Assembly (NCBI GenBank): GCA_023263015.1
Contig: JALQXV010000087.1
Location: 1 to 36,140 of the forward strand
Origin: Candidatus Saccharimonadia bacterium
GTDB taxonomy: Bacteria; Patescibacteriota; Saccharimonadia; Saccharimonadales; 2-12-FULL-41-12
Length of the DNA stretch: 36,140 nucleotides
Reading direction: 5' to 3'
Positions 9,406 to 16,482 of this stretch are shown piece by piece. The notes under the pieces are model-generated. The model searched no databases. It saw nothing but the letters and a program-made list of their open reading frames with translations, and was not told the origin of the DNA. Within the stretch, counting starts at the first letter, position 1. Every line of letters begins with the position of its first letter. The position numbers and the translations under genes were made by a program.

Positions 9406-9434
9406 ATTATACCAAAGAACTAGTGTTTTGTCAA
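9406..9434 (-). promoter_or_regulatory. Perfect consensus sigma-70 promoter
   Basis: Minus strand TTGACA (9434-9429), 17-base spacer, TATAAT (9411-9406): both hexamers and spacing match consensus. The expected start near 9399 leaves a leader of about 22 bases with an AGGAG ribosome binding site before the 362-residue secreted protein. Confidence 0.85.
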
Positions 9435-9458
9435 TTTTTCGTAATTGTTACATAATAT

Positions 9459-10112
9459 CTACCACGACAGAGATATATTCTTCATTTGCTCAACAACTTC
9501 ATCATGGTCAGGCAAGGTATTTTCATCGTAATAGTGCGTAATTGGAAAGTCTGATTCGATCATATTGAGACATAGGAAGTTGGAAGATAGGCTTCTTACC
9601 CGCTCCATTACATCCTCAGAACAAAGCGGAGTGGCTATAATTAACTCCTTAGTAAGCACCGGCTTTAAAAAGTCTGCCGCTACATCAAGCGACAAGCCAT
9701 TCGCAATGCCATCCGACACTACAATAACTACATGGCGCTTGAGTAGATTCTTATCAATCACACCGTCTTTACTGATGATTCGGTTTAGTTTTTGGAAGGT
9801 TTCGAGTCGGAGCTGATCAATAACAGTACGAGATTCAACCGACACTACTTCTAGATCCGCCGCAGACATGGCGTGATTATACGTAAAAGTGCCTGCTGAG
9901 CTCATAGAAGCTAGGGGCACTAATTCTCGAGGTAGAGTCAGGTGCTCAACAGTGAGCATGTATAAAGAAGCGTGGATTTTCTTGGCAATCTCGGCCCCTA
10001 CGGCCGCTCCACCTTCTCCAATTGCTAAGACCGCACAATTTAGACGCTGGTAGTCAGTCATCTGTTCGGCAAGTAGCATGCCTGCTTCGGCGCGGTCTTT
10101 AAAGTAGCGCAT
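9459..10112 (-). CDS. Phosphoribosyltransferase-like protein with altered PRPP loop
   Basis: A 217-residue protein that follows the type I PRTase plan of the COG1926 group: N-terminal FKDRAEAGMLLAEQM, then AVLAIGEGGAAVGAEIAKKI (the PP-loop side), then HVVIVVSDGIANGLSLDVAA, equivalent to the PRPP-binding loop. In active members this reads like VVDDGIATG; here the first Asp is Ser and the Thr is Asn. The C-terminus contains DFPITHYYDENTLPDHDEV, typical of the group. Substrate unknown; the changed loop may weaken or abolish PRPP use. A TACACT -10 (10124-10119) lies six bases before the ATG, so the message is probably leaderless. Confidence 0.75.
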   Translation of the reverse strand: MRYFKDRAEAGMLLAEQMTDYQRLNCAVLAIGEGGAAVGAEIAKKIHASLYMLTVEHLTLPRELVPLASMSSAGTFTYNHAMSAADLEVVSVESRTVIDQLRLETFQKLNRIISKDGVIDKNLLKRHVVIVVSDGIANGLSLDVAADFLKPVLTKELIIATPLCSEDVMERVRSLSSNFLCLNMIESDFPITHYYDENTLPDHDEVVEQMKNISLSW

Positions 10113-10166
10113 AGCATAAGTGTATCATCATGCTTACGCAAAGAATGCTGTGAATTATTTAACAGT

Positions 10167-11069
10167 CTATTTGTTTAGTTCGTGTCCACCGAACTTATTG
10201 CGCATTGCCGCTAAAAGCTTAGTCGCAAAATTAACATCGCCCTTCTGTGAAGCCAAACGTACGTCAAAAGAAGCTTCAATCGCTGGTAATGGTATGCCCT
10301 TCTCTTTAGCAACTTCAATGGTCCAGCGAGCTTCACCAGACTCGGCCACAAAACCGTCGATCCCCTCTAGTGTTGGGTTTTCACGAATTGCATCACGGGT
10401 TAGTTCGTTGAGCCATGAAGTAACGACACTGCGGTGCTGCCAAACTTCTCCGGCGGCGGCTAGGTCTAACCCTTCGTAGGGACCTTCTTTGAGCATACGA
10501 TAGCCTTCGGCAAGTGATTCCATCATGCCGTATTCAATGGCGTTATGAACCATTTTTACGTAATGACCAGAGCCTGAGGGGCCAAAATGCTGGTAAGCGC
10601 CAGTAGGAGCTGCCAACGTTTCAAAAGCTGGCTTAAGCTGGTCAAAAACTAGTTCTCCGCCGCCAATCATCATTGAGAATCCGTTTTGGTAACCCCATAC
10701 ACCGCCGCTTGTACCAGAATCGAGCAAGGTTGAACCTGCTGCTTCAACTTTTTTGGCACGCTGTTGAGTAAGCCTAAAATCGGAGTTGCCACCGTCGATA
10801 ATGATGCTGCCCTGAGGTAGTATGGCTAGCCACTCTTCAAGCTGATCATCAATCGTCTCGGCTGGAACCATAACCCACAGTACTACTTGTTCACCTTCAA
10901 AGGCCGATACAACATGCTGTTTTTCGTAGGCGGCAGTGGCGCCGTAAGTCACTGCTTGATCAACTTTTTCTGAGCTACGGTTATGAGCAATTACATCGTG
11001 GCCACCTTCGGCTAGTTTTCGAGCAATTTGCATGCCCATTCGTCCAAGTCCTGCTACTGCGATTTTCAT
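10167..11069 (-). CDS. gnd: 6-phosphogluconate dehydrogenase, decarboxylating (short, GndA/YqeC type)
   Basis: Oxidises 6-phosphogluconate to ribulose-5-phosphate and CO2 in the oxidative pentose phosphate pathway. N-terminal Rossmann motif GLGRMGMQIARKL; substrate loop LDSGTSGGVWGYQNGFSMMIGG; catalytic helix KMVHNAIEYGMMES with the conserved Lys and Asn. At 300 residues it is the short form, which lacks the C-terminal tail of the ~470-residue enzymes and often prefers NAD; cofactor preference is not settled by what I can see. GGAGGG lies about eleven bases before the ATG. It diverges from ychF with overlapping promoters. Confidence 0.93.
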   Translation of the reverse strand: MKIAVAGLGRMGMQIARKLAEGGHDVIAHNRSSEKVDQAVTYGATAAYEKQHVVSAFEGEQVVLWVMVPAETIDDQLEEWLAILPQGSIIIDGGNSDFRLTQQRAKKVEAAGSTLLDSGTSGGVWGYQNGFSMMIGGGELVFDQLKPAFETLAAPTGAYQHFGPSGSGHYVKMVHNAIEYGMMESLAEGYRMLKEGPYEGLDLAAAGEVWQHRSVVTSWLNELTRDAIRENPTLEGIDGFVAESGEARWTIEVAKEKGIPLPAIEASFDVRLASQKGDVNFATKLLAAMRNKFGGHELNK

Positions 11070-11097
11070 GATGGTCGTCCCTCCGGTTAATCACCCC

Positions 11098-11128
11098 ATT
11101 ATGACATAGTGGCTACCTCTGTTACAAT
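11098..11128. promoter_or_regulatory. Face-to-face overlapping promoters for gnd and ychF
   Basis: Plus strand: ATGACA (11101-11106), 16-base spacer, TACAAT (11123-11128), then ychF ATG at 11137. Minus strand: TTGTAA (11127-11122), 18-base spacer, CATAAT (11103-11098) for gnd. Each promoter's -10 overlaps the other's -35, so polymerase probably cannot occupy both at once. Confidence 0.6.
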
Positions 11129-11136
11129 AGACCCAT

Positions 11137-12234
11137 ATGAGTCTATCTATTGCTATCGTTGGTTTGCCAAATGTTGGTAAATCAACCCTATTCAACGCCC
11201 TAACAAACAACAATATTTTGGCTGCAAACTACCCGTTTGCCACAATCGAGCCAAACACTGGCATCGTACCGATCCCCGACTTTCGTTTAGATAAACTAGC
11301 CGAACTATACAACTGTAATAAAGTAGTGCCTGCCACTGTGACTTTTGTAGATGTCGCTGGGCTTGTTAAAGGTGCTAGCCAAGGCGAAGGACTGGGTAAC
11401 CAGTTTTTGAGCCACATTCGCAGCTGTAATGCAGTTTGCCAAGTCGTGCGCGCCTTTTCTGACAGCAACGTACTGCACGTAGATGACACGCCTGACCCAC
11501 TTAAAGACATCGACGTAATTAACACTGAGCTAGTTTTAGCCGATCTGCAAACGGTCGAAAAGCGTTTGCCTCGCATGGCCAAAGAATCTAGGGCCAACCC
11601 AAAGTTAAAACCAGAAGCCGATTTTTTGCAGCTCGTTAAAGAAACTCTCGACAAAGACACGCCACTTCACGCAGTGCCAGAAATAGCTGAACACAAATTG
11701 TCCGACTGGCTTCGCCAAGAGTTACAATTATTGACTCTAAAGCCGATTATGTATCTGTTCAACGTCGACGACGATGTGCTCGCAGACCAATCTAAAAAAG
11801 ACGAATTAGCCCAACTCGTAGCCCCCGCCCGTGCCTTATTTGTCAGCGCCAAGCTCGAAAATGAACTACGCGAACTACCCAGCGAGGACTCAGCTGAGTT
11901 GCTCGAAAGTTACGGTGTCACCGAGTCTGGCCTCGTCCAAGTGATCCATAATGCCTACGATATCCTTGGTCTTCAGAGCTACCTTACAGCTGGCGAAAAA
12001 GAAGTTCGTGCCTGGACGGTTCGCCGCGGGGCAACCGCGCCTCAAGCAGCTGGTGTTATTCATGGCGATTTTGAAAAAGGCTTTATTGCGGCATCTGTTG
12101 TCGACTATAACGATCTTATTGCGGCTGGCTCCGAAACTGCTGCTAAAGCCGCCGGAAAAATGCGCACAGAGGGTAAAGACTACATTATGCAACCAGACGA
12201 TGTGGTGGAGTTTAGGTTTAACGTCTCTAAATAA
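11137..12234 (+). CDS. ychF: Ribosome-binding P-loop ATPase/GTPase YchF (OLA1 family)
   Basis: Universally conserved Obg-family P-loop protein that binds ribosomes and usually hydrolyses ATP. G1 GLPNVGKST at residues 9-17; G3 region VDVAGLVKGASQGEGLGNQFL; G4 is NVDD near residue 208 rather than NKxD, the family trait linked to ATP preference. A coiled-coil insert lies in the middle. The C-terminal TGS domain contains RAWTVRRGATAPQAAGVIH and ends DVVEFRFNVSK. At 365 residues it has family length. The -10 TACAAT ends eight bases before the ATG and there is no ribosome binding site, so translation is probably leaderless. Confidence 0.96.
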   Translation: MSLSIAIVGLPNVGKSTLFNALTNNNILAANYPFATIEPNTGIVPIPDFRLDKLAELYNCNKVVPATVTFVDVAGLVKGASQGEGLGNQFLSHIRSCNAVCQVVRAFSDSNVLHVDDTPDPLKDIDVINTELVLADLQTVEKRLPRMAKESRANPKLKPEADFLQLVKETLDKDTPLHAVPEIAEHKLSDWLRQELQLLTLKPIMYLFNVDDDVLADQSKKDELAQLVAPARALFVSAKLENELRELPSEDSAELLESYGVTESGLVQVIHNAYDILGLQSYLTAGEKEVRAWTVRRGATAPQAAGVIHGDFEKGFIAASVVDYNDLIAAGSETAAKAAGKMRTEGKDYIMQPDDVVEFRFNVSK

Positions 12235-12285
12235 CCGTACTATTTCGTACAGCGTTAGCTCAGCAATTAACCGTATACTTAATTT

Positions 12286-12735
12286 ATGACTCATACCAAA
12301 CTAGCCCTTATTGTGGTTTCACTGTTTGTTCTTACCGTAGCTGGATTTGCTCTGTTCCAGCTTGGAAGCAATCCTAAGCCCAAAACTGAACAAGCTGGAC
12401 AATCAGCGCAAGCTCCGCTTGCTCCTAGTGAACAACAATCCGTCACTCCAGAATCTGACTTTAATATAAACGCATTAGAATTTGATCTAGTTGCTTCAAA
12501 TGTTGCATGTACCGGAAACAACGGCGTTAACACCTGTGCCGGTACTATTACCCTAGTAGAAGGCGGCGGCACAAGTGACCGCGGCATCTTTAAAATTAAT
12601 GATGATACTAAACTTTTGCATGATGGCCTGCCCCAAGAATTAATGTCTCTACAAGAACTTGCTCAGGGGCAAACCAAGGTACGAGTCACACTTGTTCAGG
12701 ACTCACTGGACACGCTCAAAGAGATTAGATATTAG
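12286..12735 (+). CDS. Small exported or membrane-anchored protein
   Basis: A 149-residue protein with one N-terminal hydrophobic segment (about residues 6-26), a Pro/Gln/Ala/Ser-rich linker to about residue 60, and a compact C-terminal domain of beta character holding two cysteines (VACTGNNGVNTCAG) that could form a disulfide outside the cell. The end, QTKVRVTLVQDSLDTLKEIRY, recalls small OB-like DUF5666-type domains, but this is weak. TATACT at 12274-12279 is six bases before the ATG and no ribosome binding site is present, so it is likely leaderless. Function unknown. Confidence 0.7.
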   Translation: MTHTKLALIVVSLFVLTVAGFALFQLGSNPKPKTEQAGQSAQAPLAPSEQQSVTPESDFNINALEFDLVASNVACTGNNGVNTCAGTITLVEGGGTSDRGIFKINDDTKLLHDGLPQELMSLQELAQGQTKVRVTLVQDSLDTLKEIRY

Positions 12736-12744
12736 TTCAGATAA

Positions 12745-12778
12745 ATACTTGACATTATCAAGTATCCCACGCTATGCT
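12745..12778 (+). promoter_or_regulatory. Promoter and operator-like palindrome of the ABC export pair
   Basis: TTGACA (12749-12754), 18-base spacer, TATGCT (12773-12778), then ATG at 12787: a leaderless arrangement. A perfect 8-bp inverted repeat, ATACTTGA-N5-TCAAGTAT (12745-12765), covers the -35 box, as operators of TetR/MarR-like regulators do. No regulator gene is adjacent. Confidence 0.65.
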
Positions 12779-12786
12779 ACTCACTA

Positions 12787-13545
12787 ATGTCTGCACTACA
12801 CGTTGATAAATTAGAGAAAACGTATGCATCTGGGACACAAGCACTTAAGGGAATCAGTTTAGATATTCCTGAAGGTTCTTTCTTTGGTCTACTTGGCCCA
12901 AACGGCGCCGGTAAATCAACCCTAATCCACTGCATCATGGGGCTTGCCATGCCCACCGGCGGAAAAGCCGAAGTTTTTGGTCACGATATCGTTAAAGATT
13001 ACCGTGCTGCCCGCTCATTAGTTGGGCTTGCTCCTCAAGATGTAAACCTTGACTGGTTCCTAACCGTAGAAGAAACGCTTGACTATCACGGTGGTTACTA
13101 CGGCATGCCAAAAAAAGAACGTCGTGAACGAACCGACGAACTACTCGAAGCCTTTTCTCTTACGGAAAAGCGTGAATCTCGTGCCATGCAACTTTCGGGT
13201 GGTATGAAGCGCCGAGTCGTTTTAGCCCGTGCGCTCATGCACAAGCCAAAGATGCTGATCCTTGATGAACCGACCGCTGGTGTTGATGTTGAATTACGTT
13301 TAGACCTCTGGAAATACATGCAAAACGTTAATAAAAAAGACAAGACAACAATCTTACTTACCACCCACTATATCGAAGAAGCCGAGCAACTTTGCGACAA
13401 CCTTGCGCTAATTAACCATGGCCAAATCATTAAAACCGGTACCAGCGCAGAGCTTAAAAAACATTACAAGCAAAAAGACCTCGAAGGTGTTTACTTAGCA
13501 TTAATTGGTCGTGACGAAAAAGCTATTAAGGCAGGTAAAAAGTAA
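12787..13545 (+). CDS. ABC-2 type exporter, ATP-binding subunit
   Basis: A 252-residue ATPase of the DrrA/CcmA-like class that drives export of drugs, lipids or polysaccharides. Walker A GPNGAGKST near residue 38; Q-loop LAPQDVNLDW; signature LSGGMKRRVVLARALMH; Walker B MLILDEPTAGVD; switch His in LLTTHYIEEAEQ. It overlaps the permease gene by one base (TAATG at 13543-13547), so the two subunits are co-translated. Substrate cannot be told from the sequence. Transcription probably begins at or next to the ATG. Confidence 0.93.
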   Translation: MSALHVDKLEKTYASGTQALKGISLDIPEGSFFGLLGPNGAGKSTLIHCIMGLAMPTGGKAEVFGHDIVKDYRAARSLVGLAPQDVNLDWFLTVEETLDYHGGYYGMPKKERRERTDELLEAFSLTEKRESRAMQLSGGMKRRVVLARALMHKPKMLILDEPTAGVDVELRLDLWKYMQNVNKKDKTTILLTTHYIEEAEQLCDNLALINHGQIIKTGTSAELKKHYKQKDLEGVYLALIGRDEKAIKAGKK

Positions 13546-14315
13546 TGCCCTACGGTCTACTCCCTTTCTGGACAGTCTTGCGCCGTGAGCTAACACGTTT
13601 CTGGGGCATTAAACGCCAAACAATTCTTGGGCCAGTATTAGAAACTTATCTATATATCAGTGTATTTGGAGCATCACTCGGTAGTCGAATCGACCAGCTC
13701 GACGGCCACCGCTACATCGTATTTATTATCCCTGGCTTATTAATGATGAGCTTTGCTATTAACATCTTCTCGAACAACGCGTCATCTATCATGCAGCAAA
13801 AATTGCAGCGCTCAATTGACGACCAGCTAGCTTCGCCAGTTTCCAATACGCAACTACTACTTGCATACGGACTCGGCGGTTTTGTGCGCGCGCTAGTGAT
13901 CACTGGTATTACCTATGTAACCGCCCTACTTCTAATCCATGACTTGCCAATGGCGCATCCATTCTTATTTGCTCTTAGTTTTATATTAATCGGTCTATTC
14001 TTTGCGATGGCCGGTGTGCTAGTCGGTTTACGAGCTGAAAAGTTTGATGATCTTAGCTTGTATCAAACATTCATCTTGCAGCCGCTTATTTTCTTGGGTG
14101 GCGTGTTCTATTCCGCATCGCTACTACCGCACACGTTCCAAGTGTTAACGCAGTTCAATCCAATCTATTACATGATTAACACCGTTCGCTATTCAATGCT
14201 CGGTACAGCCGACGTAAACGTTGCAATCAGCCTAAGCGTGATTGGCGCTTTTGCCTTAGCGCTCTTTGCAGTTAACTACCATCTGTTCAAGCGCGGCTAT
14301 AAGCTTCGTAGTTAA
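13545..14315 (+). CDS. ABC-2 type exporter, permease subunit
   Basis: A 256-residue integral membrane protein with about six hydrophobic segments and the ABC-2 signature region near the C-terminus (LGGVFYSASLLPHTFQVL, then NPIYYMINTVRYSMLG). The N-terminal amphipathic stretch WTVLRRELTRFWGIKRQT is the coupling element usual in the DrrB/NodJ type. It is paired with the ATPase immediately upstream and followed by a strong bidirectional terminator, so the two genes form a closed operon. Confidence 0.92.
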   Translation: MPYGLLPFWTVLRRELTRFWGIKRQTILGPVLETYLYISVFGASLGSRIDQLDGHRYIVFIIPGLLMMSFAINIFSNNASSIMQQKLQRSIDDQLASPVSNTQLLLAYGLGGFVRALVITGITYVTALLLIHDLPMAHPFLFALSFILIGLFFAMAGVLVGLRAEKFDDLSLYQTFILQPLIFLGGVFYSASLLPHTFQVLTQFNPIYYMINTVRYSMLGTADVNVAISLSVIGAFALALFAVNYHLFKRGYKLRS

Positions 14316-14319
14316 TAAC

Positions 14320-14355
14320 AAAAAACACCCAGCTGATACGCTCTGGGTGTTTTTT
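14320..14355. terminator. Bidirectional rho-independent terminator
   Basis: An 8-bp perfect stem, ACACCCAG (14325-14332) with CTGGGTGT (14343-14350) around a 10-base loop, flanked by A-run on the left and T-run on the right. It terminates the ABC export operon on the plus strand and the beta-lactamase-like gene on the minus strand. Confidence 0.93.
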
Positions 14356-14376
14356 ATATAGGAGCTGGTTAGTAGC

Positions 14377-15336
14377 TTATGGCTTCATCTCTTTATGGAT
14401 ATCACCAGCTAGCCCAGCAATCTGGCTCCAGCTACCACCATTTGTCATGATAACTACGACATATTTAGTGTCACCATCAGTCACAATTGCTGCATCTTGG
14501 CGAATATTGCCCGATTCGGTTGCGATGTTAGCTACTAAACATGTAGCACCGCAAGACTTGGGTACACCTTCGCGCATCTTTTGACGATACAAGCCATCAA
14601 AGACAACGCGTCGAGCTTTATCGCTTAATACCTGACCATTTTGAAGGCGGAACAATAGATCGCCCGCATCACGAGCAGAAGTACTCTGTTCTTTGTCTGT
14701 GTACTGAGTTTTCTTAAAGCCTTGGTTTGCAATCAAATTATTAGCATTCTTCATATCCGAAGCGCCTTTAAGCGTTGGAAGGCAGTTTGTGTCCTTAGCA
14801 CTTACGACAGACTCAACACAGTTAGCTAATGTCGTTTTGCCATACTTATATGACCAATTCTTTGAAGGCGACTTGGCCTCGAGTGGAATTGCCAAGAAAA
14901 GATTACTTAAGCCAGGAGCCGTTAGCTGCGCATCGGCATTAATGCTCGCCATGCGATCAGACTTTAAGTCACGAATATAGACTGACCACTTCTGTCCGCC
15001 TGGAATATTCTTTAGTTTGCTCTTAACGTCTTTAGCAAGTTGCTCGTCTTCGCGAGCCTTTAATGTTACGTCTTTAAGTTTGTCTTCTTCACTTGATTTC
15101 TGAGTCGTGCTAATCGGCGCAGATTGGCGCTGCAGCGTCGGCGTTTGAGCCGTCGACTGACGCTGTTCTAAAACATGCATGGTGAGCGCACCGGCTCCAC
15201 CGACAATAAATAAAGCCATCAAGCTAGAAGTCAAAGCTCGAAGGCGTGATGTTCGCTTATTCTCTAACACACCATTGCGGTGGTCAAAGTAGTATACTCG
15301 TTTTTCGCGTCTAAAAGACGGTCGTTTGATTTTCAC
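14377..15336 (-). CDS. Membrane-anchored beta-lactamase-fold protein lacking catalytic residues
   Basis: A 319-residue protein: basic N-terminus, one membrane segment (about residues 33-53), Gln/Ser/Thr-rich linker, then from about residue 95 a domain with the layout of class A beta-lactamase/DD-peptidase folds (WSVYIRDLKSDRMASINAD; LTAPGLSNLFLAIPL; TSARDAGDLLFRLQNGQVL; final strand KYVVVIMTNGG). The expected SxxK reads SNLF at 144-147, and the KTG box near 268-277 reads ATESG, so the lysines needed for catalysis are absent. It may bind peptidoglycan or a partner instead of hydrolysing it. The start is GTG (15336), with AAAGAGA upstream and a possible ATGACT-N16-TATAAC promoter at 15379-15352. 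Confidence 0.72.
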   Translation of the reverse strand: MKIKRPSFRREKRVYYFDHRNGVLENKRTSRLRALTSSLMALFIVGGAGALTMHVLEQRQSTAQTPTLQRQSAPISTTQKSSEEDKLKDVTLKAREDEQLAKDVKSKLKNIPGGQKWSVYIRDLKSDRMASINADAQLTAPGLSNLFLAIPLEAKSPSKNWSYKYGKTTLANCVESVVSAKDTNCLPTLKGASDMKNANNLIANQGFKKTQYTDKEQSTSARDAGDLLFRLQNGQVLSDKARRVVFDGLYRQKMREGVPKSCGATCLVANIATESGNIRQDAAIVTDGDTKYVVVIMTNGGSWSQIAGLAGDIHKEMKP

Positions 15337-15761
15337 TTTGTATCTCTTTTTGTTATAGCTTTGGTTTTGGACCAGTCATTTTATTTTCGACTGATTTTTA
15401 ACTTTTAGCTTTTTAACGTTTGTATTGTATTTAGTTTTTAAGAGATTTTTATTTTTGTGTTACCGACGCACTTTGCAACAACCGAAAAACACGCAGACTA
15501 TTTTTGTCTGCCCTTCACCTAGTCACTGCCTTCTAAACGTACAAATAACTACCCCGAATGTAACACACTGTTTTCCTATCATGCAAATGCTTTTTTAAAC
15601 AATGAAGTGGCGAAAGTTATGTGCTCATACTACCGTCAGTGAACACACAAATTAAGCAGTATATTACCCCTGTTATTACTACTTTCTAGCCAGCAAATAA
15701 CATGAGCTACGCACTGGATTAATAACAAGTTTTCCACAGTACCAAAAAATGTAGTCACTGG
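15337..15761. other. 425-base gene-free region
   Basis: No credible protein gene on either strand. It contains the probable promoter of the downstream minus-strand gene (15352-15379), a minus-strand terminator (15484-15511), and four minus-strand CAGTG motifs (starting at 15760, 15716, 15570 and 15528) in two pairs about 43 bases apart. Some of it is T-rich low-complexity sequence. A small RNA ending at the terminator is possible, but I recognise no RNA family. Confidence 0.6.
15484..15511 (-). terminator. Rho-independent terminator, minus strand
   Basis: Minus strand GCAGAC, loop AAAAATA, GTCTGC (15511-15493), then GTG and five Ts (15488-15484). It could end the rpsF-tlyA operon, about 250 bases after tlyA, or a small RNA from the gap. 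Confidence 0.75.
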
Positions 15762-16481
15762 CTATTTAGGCAAAACAGTAAGCAAGTAAAAACGTTCTTT
15801 GTTGCCCTTTTCGCCAATTACCTGGCTATCGGCTTTATTCTGAATTTTAAAAAGATCCTTAGACCAAGCCTCAAACGACTGCAAAATTTCACGGCGAATC
15901 TTTTCGTTTTTGATTACACCCTTGTGTTTTACATTCGTTTTTATTGCCTCGAACTGCGGTTTCACCATTGCAATAATCTTAGTTTGGCGTGCCGACAAAC
16001 GCGCAACATGCGGCAAGATTTCACGAAGCGAAATAAATGAAACATCAATAACCACATAGTCAGGAACTGCACTCAACTTTTTCATATCTCTTACGTCTGT
16101 TTGCTCGTGCAGTTCAACTCGCTCATTAACTCGAAGAGTTGGGTGTAGCTGATTGGTGCCTACATCAACTGCAATCACCTTTTTAGCCTTATGCTGTAGC
16201 GCATAATCGGTAAAACCGCCGGTACTACTGCCAACATCAAACACAACAGTATCTTTAAAATTTAGATCAAACGTTTTAGCAATCGAAGCTAGTTTTAACC
16301 CTGCCCGAGACACATACTGCTCTTTGGCGTTAAAAGAAATGATGTCCGACTCACGAACCGAATAGCCAGGCTTAGATATAACCCGTTTATTGACAGTTAC
16401 TGCTCCCATGCGTATGAAACTCTCGGCTTGGCTGCGAGTCGGCACCACGCCTTGAGCTAGTAACGCTTGGTCTAGTCGCAT
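15762..16481 (-). CDS. tlyA: TlyA-family rRNA 2'-O-methyltransferase (S4 + FtsJ-like domains)
   Basis: A 239-residue protein with an N-terminal S4 RNA-binding domain (MRLDQALLAQGVVPTRSQAE through the KPGYSV region) and a Rossmann methyltransferase domain: SAM motif VVFDVGSSTGGFTDYAL, acidic residue in VIAVDVGTNQLH, and late MVKPQFEA. TlyA members methylate 16S and/or 23S rRNA riboses; the historical hemolysin label is not supported by sequence. The ATG at 16481 follows the efp stop by a single base (TAG-C-ATG), so the two are coupled; starts further upstream would lie inside efp. Confidence 0.9.
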   Translation of the reverse strand: MRLDQALLAQGVVPTRSQAESFIRMGAVTVNKRVISKPGYSVRESDIISFNAKEQYVSRAGLKLASIAKTFDLNFKDTVVFDVGSSTGGFTDYALQHKAKKVIAVDVGTNQLHPTLRVNERVELHEQTDVRDMKKLSAVPDYVVIDVSFISLREILPHVARLSARQTKIIAMVKPQFEAIKTNVKHKGVIKNEKIRREILQSFEAWSKDLFKIQNKADSQVIGEKGNKERFYLLTVLPK

Positions 16482-16482
16482 G

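Noticed and set aside
11229..11660. 143-codon open frame antisense to ychF
   Set aside because: Shadow of a strongly coding gene; low-complexity Ser-rich translation with no domain and no promoter.
15374..15399. CAGTC/GACTG stem followed by Ts on the plus strand
   Set aside because: Only five pairs with a long loop and no plus-strand gene upstream to terminate; judged chance in T-rich sequence.
15730..15738. DnaA-box-like TTTTCCACA in the 425-base gap
   Set aside because: Single copy with one mismatch to TTATCCACA, no cluster, no dnaA or dnaN nearby; not an origin.
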